29,864 nt of DNA from an uncultured Oscillospiraceae bacterium (GTDB lineage Bacteria > Bacillota > Clostridia > Oscillospirales > Acutalibacteraceae), in the NCBI GenBank assembly GCA_900554535.1, contig USIA01000007.1:1-29864 (forward strand), written 5' to 3'. Within the stretch, counting starts at the first letter, position 1. Each line of letters opens with the position of its first letter. Positions 15,629-24,504 of this stretch are shown here, piece after piece. Both the position numbers and the translations under genes were made by a program. Under the pieces are notes generated by a model. It was given only the letters and a program-made list of their open reading frames with translations, did no database searches and was not told the origin of the DNA.

Positions 15629-18301
15629 TCAGTCGATGAAAAGTTCCGGGGTATTAAAGCGGATATCCGGGATTTGCTGTGCAACTTCGTTATCTCCACA
15701 GTTTTCCAGATCGTTCTTTACTCGCACATTACCATCCTCATCAACCGTGAAATACTGCGAGTGCGCTTTGATGTAGGTCGCAGACTCGCGAGAAAAACCA
15801 TATCGCTGAAGCTGAATCGTGACCGTATTGGTAGTGCCATATTCTACATATTCATACCAGTTGTTTGAATTGAGAGAATTTTCACCATGAACCCGCTTGT
15901 ATTCATTGGAAAAACGAAGGAAGTAATTGGAGATACTAAAAAGAATAATATTTTCAATTACTTCAAGCGTATTCGCAAACACAATATTCCGATGTTCCAG
16001 AGAAGTCTTGTCGTAATACATTTTCGTATATCGGTTTATCCAGAACTTTTCCGGATGACGCTCCTGATACTCGACTGCTCTACGCATAATATAGTTGAGC
16101 CCCTTACCTTCCATCCACTGCACAAGAATCACAGAATACCATCTAAGCTTGGTATAGTCGCCGTCCTCGTCGCACTTGCCGAGGGTGCTGAACTCATAGC
16201 GTTTCCAATCAAATATCTCTCCCAGGCGAATGAGGAAATCAAGCACCTTGTCAATGTTAAAGCTGCCGTCCGACTCGGGCATAGGATAAGCAAAAGTGCT
16301 GTCTGCGGCAATAGCCGCACGGAGTCTTCTTGTTTGATCGAGAGAAATATTGATATCATTATCGATAATAGCGGAATGTTGGGAAAAGGCATCTCTGATA
16401 CGCTCTTTGTCCCCGTCGGCCATATATTGCTCAAACTCCTGAACAACCAGACTATCGTTGCCGTGCATAATGTCCTTCAAAAGAATCAGACCGAATTTGC
16501 GCATCATAATATATTCTTCTTCCGGTTGATCCTTATTGTATTTATCTATAACCGAACTGCCACCTAGCAACGTTTCTAAAATCTTTTTCTTGTGTTTGGG
16601 TTTCAAATCCTGTACTAAGGAAAGATGTTGATCGGGGATGCCGCCCTTCAGCTTGTCTAAGTAAACATCTTGCTTATTATTCCGTGTTTCATCGCTGATC
16701 ATAAACACATTGCCTGAGAGGTTATATTGGATGCGACCCACACGACCTATCAAGTTGCGGAAATCGACATCCGTCATCTGAGCGCGACCGCTATAATAAC
16801 TTGTAATAAACAAGTTGTCAGCCGGTAAATTAACACCCTCGACCAACGTGCTGGTGCAAAACATGGCAGTAATTTTCTCTTCCTTAAATAGCTTCTCAAT
16901 TTGCATACGAATAGCAGAAGGGAGATAACCAATGTGGTAGGCAATACCCTGTTCCAGCAAAGACGCCAAGAAATAATCCCGGTGTACCTGATTCCGCACA
17001 TCACGAGCTAACTCTACTAATTCTGGTGTAGGTTGAGGTGCATTGTCTCCGTCTATTTGCCGCTTAATCTTAGCAAATGCGAGTGCCGCATTGATAGCTT
17101 TGTCTTTGCTGTTGAAATAAGCAATCATCCGACTGCTAATGCCGCGCCGCTCTTTGTACATCAATCCCATCAAAGGAATAACACCATCATCTGGGCTGGA
17201 ATTGATAGAGCAAATATATTCAGGTGTTTTCAGATGGTCATTATAAATGTAAATCTGTCTTGTTTTCAGATTTACTAGAAACTTGAATTGCGCTACTGGT
17301 GAGAAAGACGAAGCTACAGCGTTCTGTTGATTGTACTCCCCGGATGCCAAAAGCCGCAGATATTCCTGTGGGTTTGGGATACTCGGCGAAGCAAAAATAA
17401 AATGCGGTCTATTGTTTTTGCGAGTCAGCTCATCGATAACCGAATAATAAAACGGAGCACGGCTATTTCGACCTGTCATTTTGTGGGCTTCATCAACAAA
17501 CAAATAGTCCAAAACAAAATCGCTTTTATCGTTGAGCAGATACAGCAGTCTTTCCGGTGTCAAGACGAATATAAAATTATGGTCTGAATGGGTTTCTAAT
17601 GCCATGTCATTTGCAGAAGATACAACGTGATACTGCTTTTCATCCAACAAATCCTGCAAATCCTTTTTTATGATTTCACTGCGTACCTCATTTATCAACG
17701 CTTTTGTAGGAACAATTAAGGCAAAGTTCTTCCTTGCTCCCGCAAGAATCTGCGCCTTGATGAACATACGCATAATAAAGGACTTTCCCATAGAGGTAGG
17801 CGCTGAATAGCTGAAACACTCATCATCCAAATGTTCATACACATGACGCTGCTGTTGAAAAAATTTTTTATCTGGTTCCGCAGGGACAGTCAGATAGATA
17901 TCGCTCAAGGTCGAGAACAATTCATCCATAGCGGTCGGCTCGGTATACGCCGATTCCACCAACTTTTTCCCCATAAAATTGCCCGTATTCGTCAGCACTG
18001 CTCCTGCGTAATAACGGACGACCTCATCTTCCGGATATAGGGCAAGGAGCATGGTGATGATTTCATGCGCCCAAATCTTGTGAGCATCGGATTTTTCGGG
18101 ATGAGTCGATTTAGACAGAAGGTCAGCAAACCGTAATGCATCATCGACATTGATTCCACGAAGTTGTTTAATGTTTGTAATCCGCAAAGTCGTAATAGCA
18201 TAATTGTAAAGTATGTTCTTATACAACTCATTAAGGTAGTCATTTTCATCTATGCCCTGGAATAATACATCACCGAGGCGTACCTTTTCTGACTGGCTCA
18301 T
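15629..18301 (-). CDS. hamB: HamB-like superfamily 2 helicase (Hachiman)
   Basis: An 890-residue helicase of the Ski2-like kind. Motifs in order: Walker A APTSMGKS (167-174), FVLTPERLL, DEAH (270-273) in LFVDEAHKMTG, motif III FASPS (303-307), motif V FCTSTLVEGVNLP (481-493) and motif VI NLIGRVGRI (516-524). The C-terminal 350 residues are not recognised. In Hachiman, HamB is the ATP-dependent helicase that works with HamA against phage and senses abnormal DNA. The ATG overlaps the hamA stop (ATGA), with GAGAGGGGG upstream, so the two are translationally coupled as in known Hachiman loci. Base composition is more AT-rich than the conjugative element to the left. I did not test it against other helicase-based defence systems. 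Confidence 0.85.
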   Translation of the reverse strand: MSQSEKVRLGDVLFQGIDENDYLNELYKNILYNYAITTLRITNIKQLRGINVDDALRFADLLSKSTHPEKSDAHKIWAHEIITMLLALYPEDEVVRYYAGAVLTNTGNFMGKKLVESAYTEPTAMDELFSTLSDIYLTVPAEPDKKFFQQQRHVYEHLDDECFSYSAPTSMGKSFIMRMFIKAQILAGARKNFALIVPTKALINEVRSEIIKKDLQDLLDEKQYHVVSSANDMALETHSDHNFIFVLTPERLLYLLNDKSDFVLDYLFVDEAHKMTGRNSRAPFYYSVIDELTRKNNRPHFIFASPSIPNPQEYLRLLASGEYNQQNAVASSFSPVAQFKFLVNLKTRQIYIYNDHLKTPEYICSINSSPDDGVIPLMGLMYKERRGISSRMIAYFNSKDKAINAALAFAKIKRQIDGDNAPQPTPELVELARDVRNQVHRDYFLASLLEQGIAYHIGYLPSAIRMQIEKLFKEEKITAMFCTSTLVEGVNLPADNLFITSYYSGRAQMTDVDFRNLIGRVGRIQYNLSGNVFMISDETRNNKQDVYLDKLKGGIPDQHLSLVQDLKPKHKKKILETLLGGSSVIDKYNKDQPEEEYIMMRKFGLILLKDIMHGNDSLVVQEFEQYMADGDKERIRDAFSQHSAIIDNDINISLDQTRRLRAAIAADSTFAYPMPESDGSFNIDKVLDFLIRLGEIFDWKRYEFSTLGKCDEDGDYTKLRWYSVILVQWMEGKGLNYIMRRAVEYQERHPEKFWINRYTKMYYDKTSLEHRNIVFANTLEVIENIILFSISNYFLRFSNEYKRVHGENSLNSNNWYEYVEYGTTNTVTIQLQRYGFSRESATYIKAHSQYFTVDEDGNVRVKNDLENCGDNEVAQQIPDIRFNTPELFID

Positions 18302-19236
18302 ACTGGCGCACCCCCTCTCAACACGGCATCCATGATTTGCGTTTTCTCTTTCTCCGCATCATTGAATGGCACGATGTACACATAAAAAGAATGCGCATTT
18401 AACCCAACCGCTGCAATCTTTTCTGCGATATAACTTGCGTGTTCTTTGATGTCAAGGAGCATTTTCTGTTCAGCCAGAGTTTCAAAATCGTCACCACGCC
18501 CAGAGGGATTTAATCCAAGCTGATACCCTAAGAAAATACCATAGGCAGTATCGTAGGATTCAGGCTTTCCAGGTTGTGGAATCAGAATTTCTGACAGTAA
18601 ATCAACCTCGCTCTGCTCAAAGAACTGATCCAATACTGTTTTCTGAACCATAAGTACCTCACGACTTTCGTGATTGTCAATTTTTACTATGGTTTCAAAC
18701 GCATGGTCAATGGCTGTCTTTATGTCATCGATGATGTTGGACGCACCGAACACCATCTGGAATTTTGTGTTATCCGGGAGGTCTTTAGGCGACAACAGAT
18801 GAATTCCCTTACACTCGCTATGAAACTTGGCCAGCTCAGTATATAGTTCCACCCGGCTCATGAGTTTGGGTGCCTTCAGTTTTTCTTCCAAGAAAGCGTA
18901 AATCAAGACCTCGTCCAACACATTCCCAGTGCCTTCGGCTGAGGCATCACCGTTTTCCGCCATTATACGCATAGCTTCCGACACTGCAGTATCAAGGTCA
19001 TCATTGACCCGATAATTTTCAAGCTGCGCACGAGAAAAAACATAACGTGCAAGGTTTCTGCGGATGAATTCCTGCAAGTTCTCGGTTGCCAGCCTATTCC
19101 CGCGCATAGCGGTGTGGAAAAATCTAATGTGATTCGATTTGGGCAGACCGAGTCCTTCTGAATGCTGGACTTCGACAAAAACACTGTCCAGAGTCAGCCC
19201 ACTATGTTTAACTGTAGACGAAATAGACTCGCTCAT
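18298..19236 (-). CDS. hamA: HamA-like DUF1837 protein (Hachiman), active site apparently altered
   Basis: A 312-residue protein with DUF1837 features: GNVLDEVLIYAFLEEKLKAP (105-124), KLMSRVEL, GIHLL (144-148) and FQMVFGASNIIDDIKTAIDH (159-178). DUF1837 is HamA, a PD-(D/E)XK-type nuclease effector working with HamB. From memory of the family, the catalytic place usually reads G-E-S-K; here it is G-A-S-N (164-167), so Glu and Lys are both replaced, and the Asp before GIH/GVH is Lys143. The protein may thus be an inactive scaffold or sensor. The ATG has GGAGG 8 bases upstream and lies 30 bases after the hsdR stop, so hamA is probably read from the hsd operon. Family call is firm; loss of activity is inference. 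Confidence 0.82.
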   Translation of the reverse strand: MSESISSTVKHSGLTLDSVFVEVQHSEGLGLPKSNHIRFFHTAMRGNRLATENLQEFIRRNLARYVFSRAQLENYRVNDDLDTAVSEAMRIMAENGDASAEGTGNVLDEVLIYAFLEEKLKAPKLMSRVELYTELAKFHSECKGIHLLSPKDLPDNTKFQMVFGASNIIDDIKTAIDHAFETIVKIDNHESREVLMVQKTVLDQFFEQSEVDLLSEILIPQPGKPESYDTAYGIFLGYQLGLNPSGRGDDFETLAEQKMLLDIKEHASYIAEKIAAVGLNAHSFYVYIVPFNDAEKEKTQIMDAVLRGGAPV

Positions 19237-19266
19237 TCCTCAGTTCCTCCAATCTGCCCATCGTTA

Positions 19267-22200
19267 TCAATCGTTGTACTTTTTGAAGTTTTCAGCTTGT
19301 TCCATGACCTTTTCAAATACCTCCTCATCCCATTCCGGCGGATAACCGTTTTGGTACAGAAGAATAGTCAGTTCCATGTTCAGCTGATTTTTAATATCGT
19401 CTCTACTAGACCAGTCTGCAAACTGTGCCTTATCGTCAACGAGTTCTTTTATTTTCTTTGCCAGCACTAGGCACTTTTCATCGGCATAAGGGAATCCGTG
19501 ATCATCGCGCACCTTAACCAAAATATCGTAAAACGCCTTTTCTTCGAAGGTGATTCCCAGCTTCTCAAAGGAAATTTTATCATCCTGCAAGTCTTTCAAA
19601 ATTTGCAGAAGCTGGTCAGAAAGGTCATTTACGAAATCTGCGACAACCTCGCTAGTGAATACCAGTTTGTCTCGGCTGTTATACGCTTCAACAACACTAC
19701 GAAGGCGCTCATCAAATTCCTGCGCCTTGACCTTGTTGGTGCGCCCGTAACTGGTAATGGCTTTTTTCAGAAGTTTAAGCAGTGCATTGAATTTCGTAAT
19801 AGGTAGCTTTACCGCATCCAATTCCGCAAGGAATTCATCGCTGAATAGGTCCACAGACTTATTCTCATCCACGATGTTTTCAATTCCGGTACAGGTAATA
19901 GCATTACGCACCATTTCTTCAACGACACGGTTCATCACCTCAGCATCGGGAGCGTCACCTTTGGTCTGCTTATAGATAATGGAACGAATCGCCAGATAAA
20001 ATTGTGCCTTGGCCGTTTCAATATCTGTCAGTTCACCGGACGGGAAACAAATCGTATATGCGCTCTTCAAACGGCGTGAGAGACCCATAAAGCGGGTTTC
20101 CATCTCTTTATAGCTCTGCACATATTCTGCTGCCAAATTCAAACAAGTCAACCGTTCTAACGGCTCCCCAGTATAGAATTTGGTCGCATTAAACCCTACA
20201 AGCAATTCATCGACCATTGCCAGGTGGTTTCGGAAAATGTCGAGGGTGATGTTCAGTTCATCAACGGGGCTTTCCTGGGGACTGCCATATTTCTTAACGG
20301 CCTCCAACATATCGTTCTTGATACCGATATAGTCAACCACCAGTCCTTTGTCCTTGCCATCAAACACGCGATTGACACGAGAGATGGTCTGGATAAGGGT
20401 ATGCTTCTGCAGGGGCTTGTCAATATACATTACGGCCAGAGACGGAACATCAAAGCCGGTAATCCACATATCGACAACGACAGCAATTTTGAAGTTGGAG
20501 TCATTGTTCTTGAACTGACGGTCAAGCATCTTGCGATATTCCTTAGTACCACAAGCCTCAAACAAATCCTTTTCATCGTTTGCGCCCTGCGTAGCCACAA
20601 GGTTGATTTTCGGCAGAGGCATCAGCTTATCAAGCTGTTCTTCCGTCAGCACGGATTCATCTTCTGCACGGTGCTTCTGGCCCCATTCCGGGCGAATAGC
20701 CAGGATTTCCTGCAACAGACGGAAGGCAACCGCACGGTCAGTACAGACAATCATTGCCTTCTGCACGATTTCCGGCTTCTCCGCACATAGAGCCTCATAG
20801 TGTTCAACCATATCCGCAGCGAGTTTTTTCAGTCTGTCCGGGTGACCTAGGATGGCTCTCATCTGCGCCATTGCCCGCTGGCTTTCTTCAATCTGCTCTT
20901 CGGTAGAACCCTGCTCCGCACAACGGTTGTAATACTTCTGAATCTGCTTTGCCTGTTCATCAGAAAGGATGACACGAGCCAAACGAGGCTCATAGGCAAT
21001 GCGGACTGTAATACCGTCATCGCTGGATTCTTTCATGGTGTAACTGTCGACCACATCACCGAATACGGCAATGGTTTCATCCACAGGCGTTCCCGTGAAT
21101 CCACAATAGGTGGCATTGGGGAAACTGTCACGGAGATACTTGGCAAAGCCGTAGGTGGTGAACACACCCTTGTCAGTCTTTTTCAGTTTGGCACCGACAC
21201 CAGTCTGAGTTCTGTGCGCCTCGTCGGAAATGCAGATGATGTTGCTGCGGTCGGACAGCAGTCCAGTCTTTTCACAGAATTTTTGAATGGATGTGATATA
21301 AACACCACCGCTCGGTCTGTCACCAAGAGTCTTTGCCATATCCGCACGGGACTCGATACTACGGACATCGCTCTCATGCAGGAATTTCTTTGCAGTAGCA
21401 AACAGTTCCGCTGTCTGCGTGTCCAAATCCTCACGGTCAACAATGATAACGATAGTAGGGTTATTAAATGTATCCGGGTCACGTAGGGCGATCATGCGGG
21501 AAAGAAACAGCATCGTGTAGGTCTTGCCGCATCCGGTCGCACCAAAGTATGTACCGCCTTTGCCGTCTCCGGCAGGACGCAGATGCCGTTTGATATTGCC
21601 GAGCATCTTTCCGGCCGCAAAGAACTGCGGATAACGACAGACGATGGCTTCGCTCTTTTTACTGTCGTCAGGATAGAAAATAAAATCCCGTAGAAGCTGA
21701 GTCACCCGGTCTTTGGCAAAGGCACCAACAATCATGGTAAACAGCGAACTGATGCCGTTGGATACCTTATCCGTGTCATTTGCCTTATTCCATGCGTAAT
21801 AATAAGCGTAAGGCGTGAAGATACTGCCCATCTTGGTATTTGCGCCGTCACTTATGACAGAAAGGAAACAATACTTCATCAGTTTTGGGATGTCACGGTT
21901 GTAGCGAATGGTGATCTGCTCCCAAGCATCGTAAATGGTGGTATCCTCGTTAATGGCCGATTTGAATTCGCAAATGGCGATCGGGATACCATTGATGAAC
22001 ACCAGTAAGTCGGGACGGCGCAGATGCTCTCCCTGCACGGAATACTGGTTGACCACCTTGAAAATGTTGTTGCTGGGATTCTCAAAGTCGATATATTCGA
22101 TATGCAGAGCCACTTGGCTCATATCATCACGCATGAGATCAAAACCCTCATTCACAAGCCAGAAGGTTTCTCGGTTGCCGCTGTAAAGCGGAGAAGCCGG

Positions 22201-22431
22201 AATCAGCTGTAGGCGATTGATGATTTTTTGCAGTTCGGTCTCTGTCAAGTCATCCTTGCTGTATCGGGATAGCATGAAGGAGCGCAGGTCATCCAGAAGC
22301 AAGATATCCTCATACTTTCTATGGATGCTCTCACCGTGGACATAGGTGTAATCCTGCTGTTGGAAAAGCGCAATGATGGCTTCTTCAAGCTGCGCTTCGG
22401 TGAATTGACCCTTTACAAAATTGTAGTCCAC
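19267..22431 (-). CDS. hsdR: Type I restriction enzyme R subunit
   Basis: A 1,054-residue HsdR, which cuts DNA after ATP-driven translocation. Residues 139-157 form the PD-(D/E)XK nuclease site (RRPDLLVFING ... CEFKS: Asp141, Glu155, Lys157), followed by the conserved Q-x-x-x-Y-type helix (EQITIRYNRDIP). The helicase part has Walker A GATGCGKT (297-304), DEAH (403-406), FTGTP, and the later motif region TLIQTISRVNRV. The C-terminal third is helical, for contact with the HsdM/HsdS core. The start is a GTG at 22431 with GAAGGAGGG upstream; the frame continues to 22473 but overlaps the previous gene there. No frameshift or missing motif is seen, so it should be active. Confidence 0.95.
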   Translation of the reverse strand: MDYNFVKGQFTEAQLEEAIIALFQQQDYTYVHGESIHRKYEDILLLDDLRSFMLSRYSKDDLTETELQKIINRLQLIPASPLYSGNRETFWLVNEGFDLMRDDMSQVALHIEYIDFENPSNNIFKVVNQYSVQGEHLRRPDLLVFINGIPIAICEFKSAINEDTTIYDAWEQITIRYNRDIPKLMKYCFLSVISDGANTKMGSIFTPYAYYYAWNKANDTDKVSNGISSLFTMIVGAFAKDRVTQLLRDFIFYPDDSKKSEAIVCRYPQFFAAGKMLGNIKRHLRPAGDGKGGTYFGATGCGKTYTMLFLSRMIALRDPDTFNNPTIVIIVDREDLDTQTAELFATAKKFLHESDVRSIESRADMAKTLGDRPSGGVYITSIQKFCEKTGLLSDRSNIICISDEAHRTQTGVGAKLKKTDKGVFTTYGFAKYLRDSFPNATYCGFTGTPVDETIAVFGDVVDSYTMKESSDDGITVRIAYEPRLARVILSDEQAKQIQKYYNRCAEQGSTEEQIEESQRAMAQMRAILGHPDRLKKLAADMVEHYEALCAEKPEIVQKAMIVCTDRAVAFRLLQEILAIRPEWGQKHRAEDESVLTEEQLDKLMPLPKINLVATQGANDEKDLFEACGTKEYRKMLDRQFKNNDSNFKIAVVVDMWITGFDVPSLAVMYIDKPLQKHTLIQTISRVNRVFDGKDKGLVVDYIGIKNDMLEAVKKYGSPQESPVDELNITLDIFRNHLAMVDELLVGFNATKFYTGEPLERLTCLNLAAEYVQSYKEMETRFMGLSRRLKSAYTICFPSGELTDIETAKAQFYLAIRSIIYKQTKGDAPDAEVMNRVVEEMVRNAITCTGIENIVDENKSVDLFSDEFLAELDAVKLPITKFNALLKLLKKAITSYGRTNKVKAQEFDERLRSVVEAYNSRDKLVFTSEVVADFVNDLSDQLLQILKDLQDDKISFEKLGITFEEKAFYDILVKVRDDHGFPYADEKCLVLAKKIKELVDDKAQFADWSSRDDIKNQLNMELTILLYQNGYPPEWDEEVFEKVMEQAENFKKYND

Positions 22432-22444
22432 GTTTTTCCCTCCT

Positions 22445-23365
22445 TCACTGTAAATATTGGATTGCAAGAGCAATCAGCGACAGGCAACGGTTGAAGAAAT
22501 AGTCATAGTAGCGAATATCTGTGATTTCCACCTTGTCAGTCTCATGGTGGCGAATTCTGAAATCATTACCGATCTTTGTTAATGCTCTGAACTCAGCATC
22601 AAACAATGTAACATACGGTGCTTGTCCTGCAGCCATATCATTAACAATTTTCTCTGCTGATTTTGCCTTATTCAGAGTTGTGTAATAAGTCTTAAGCCGT
22701 TCATAGGCGTCCCAAAGCTTCTCCACAGCATCCCGGATGTCAGCGGGATATGGACTCCTGTGGAGCAGAATGGCTTCTTGCAGCAGTTCACGAGTTCCGG
22801 TTTCTTGTACGGTAGCAATTGCAGTTTCAACTGCCGGAGTTAATGGGCTGTTTTCGACGATGCGCTCAACCTGCAAGTCTGTATTCAGCGTATACAGCAG
22901 CCCAGTCTTTTGAAAAATGCTGTTAATTTCATCCCTGAACTGAGCGCATACATTACGGCTGTTCTGGCAAGTCAAATGATGGTGCCCCCAATAGCTATGA
23001 AATCCACCGACAACTACATCGCGGACATTCTCTGCAAAAAACTCGATGAGGTCAAGCAGCGCATATTGATCGTACTCAGGCTGATGCTCACCATCGAATA
23101 CATTATGGCGGACCTTCGGAGCAGCAGGGCAACCAGCATCATCTCTGTATAATGTGGGGATCTCATATCGCAAATCCAACCGAAACTGCTCATGGTCTAC
23201 TCCACAGCATCCCTGCCCATCGGGGCATTGCGCAGGATACTTCCATGCGATGTTGTCGTAGTATTTCTCGCAGCACTGGAACAACAAAGCGTATTTTTCG
23301 ATTGTAATATCGTAAGTTTTAGCGACAGGTCTACGCATACCGTGACGCTCTGTGTAATATGCCAT
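22445..23365 (-). CDS. Unknown protein embedded between hsdS and hsdR, possibly HEPN-like
   Basis: A 306-residue protein with AAAGGAGA before its ATG, 11 bases after hsdS and 13 bases before the hsdR GTG. I do not recognise the family. Visible parts are a Cys/His-rich first half (CPDGQGCCGVDHEQF at 47-61, and HSYWGHHHLTCQNSRNVC at 123-140), which could bind metal, and an all-helical second half. The C-terminus, GNDFRIRHHETDKVEI followed by YYDYFFNRCLSLIALAIQYL, recalls the R-x-x-H / RH segment of HEPN or abortive-infection C-terminal domains. If so it could be an RNase acting when restriction fails. Equally it may be a structural partner. Its place inside the hsd operon suggests it serves the restriction system or is a separate defence gene protected by it. 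Confidence 0.6.
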   Translation of the reverse strand: MAYYTERHGMRRPVAKTYDITIEKYALLFQCCEKYYDNIAWKYPAQCPDGQGCCGVDHEQFRLDLRYEIPTLYRDDAGCPAAPKVRHNVFDGEHQPEYDQYALLDLIEFFAENVRDVVVGGFHSYWGHHHLTCQNSRNVCAQFRDEINSIFQKTGLLYTLNTDLQVERIVENSPLTPAVETAIATVQETGTRELLQEAILLHRSPYPADIRDAVEKLWDAYERLKTYYTTLNKAKSAEKIVNDMAAGQAPYVTLFDAEFRALTKIGNDFRIRHHETDKVEITDIRYYDYFFNRCLSLIALAIQYLQ

Positions 23366-23376
23366 ATTGTCTCCTT

Positions 23377-24504
23377 TCAGGCTGCTGCCTCGTCAAGCGA
23401 ACCTCTAATCAGAATAGGGCATAGTCCCCGAATCTGCGTTTTTAGCTGTTCATTGATTTCTTTACGCAGAGAATAAGCGTTAAAGATGTTCACAATATTT
23501 TGCTGAATTTCGATTTTAGGTATCGGAATTCTTACATCACACATTTCTGACCAATCAAAAGTCTCTCGCGCACTACCCCATGAATGAAAACGGGCATATC
23601 TATCAAACTCAGAACGGCAGAAAAACATCATAAGATATTCCGGCAACAGAGCATTTTTCTCCGTGGTAAATACGGTTGATATAGAGGATACGAGGTAAGT
23701 GTCTTTTGTATCATTAAGCCCCATTGATACCTTGTCTCCGCGCCGTGAGGTATCAGGAACATAAGCAATATGGTCAGGGGGAACAATTTTGTAGTTGTTC
23801 AACCCCACGCCATCCATATTAGCCTTTGTGGGTATCATTACTTTAGAAACGGCCAAACCTCTAACGTAATCAGCGGATAATCCCATGTCGTTACGGGCTT
23901 CGCTAAGAGTAAGATATTCTCCAATTTTTTTGTGGGGAAACTCTTTCATTAGCTTTTCAATAAAAGCGTCACACGCCAGCTTCAAATCCTCCAACCCGTT
24001 CTCGTAGTCCCTCTGATTGGCAAGCATGGCATTGTAAATATCCACATACTTCTGCTGAATTTCGATTGGGGGGAGTTCGATATCAATGTCACACATTTCA
24101 CTCCAGTCAAATGTTTCGCGTGCTGATCCCCAAGAATTGAAGCGGGAATAACGATCAAACTCAGGGCGATTGAAATACATAAATAAATAGTCAGAGAGCA
24201 AGATGTCCTTTCTCTTAATGCGAAAGACAACATAAGACGAAGAGACAATATAAGTAGTCTCGGTTGTGTTGTGCGCAATCGTGATTTTTTCTCCGTTTCG
24301 AGAGGTCACTGTCACATATGCAAAATCGTCTGGTTGCACCAAATAATATGGACGTAGAGATACGCCTGTCATATCCGCTTTTGTTTCAATGAAAATCTTT
24401 TGAATGGAAATTCCTTTTACAGCACCGACGCCATATTCCAAATTGTCATTTTTATTTTCAGACAATTCCAGCAAACTACCCAGTTTGTATTTAATCAATG
24501 CCAT
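23377..24504 (-). CDS. hsdS: Type I restriction-modification specificity subunit
   Basis: A 375-residue HsdS made of two homologous halves, each a target recognition domain plus a conserved helix. Matching segments include GAVKGISIQKIFIETKADM versus VRGLAVSKVMIPTKANM, and F-(N/H)-SWGSARETFDWSEMCD in both halves. IEIQQKYVDIYNAM and IEIQQNIVNIFNAY begin the spacer helices. HsdS decides which bipartite DNA site is methylated or cut by HsdM and HsdR. The ATG at 24504 overlaps the hsdM end by 14 bases and has AGGGGG upstream; the frame open to 24525 is less likely. Length is on the short side for HsdS, but both recognition domains are present. Confidence 0.92.
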   Translation of the reverse strand: MALIKYKLGSLLELSENKNDNLEYGVGAVKGISIQKIFIETKADMTGVSLRPYYLVQPDDFAYVTVTSRNGEKITIAHNTTETTYIVSSSYVVFRIKRKDILLSDYLFMYFNRPEFDRYSRFNSWGSARETFDWSEMCDIDIELPPIEIQQKYVDIYNAMLANQRDYENGLEDLKLACDAFIEKLMKEFPHKKIGEYLTLSEARNDMGLSADYVRGLAVSKVMIPTKANMDGVGLNNYKIVPPDHIAYVPDTSRRGDKVSMGLNDTKDTYLVSSISTVFTTEKNALLPEYLMMFFCRSEFDRYARFHSWGSARETFDWSEMCDVRIPIPKIEIQQNIVNIFNAYSLRKEINEQLKTQIRGLCPILIRGSLDEAAA

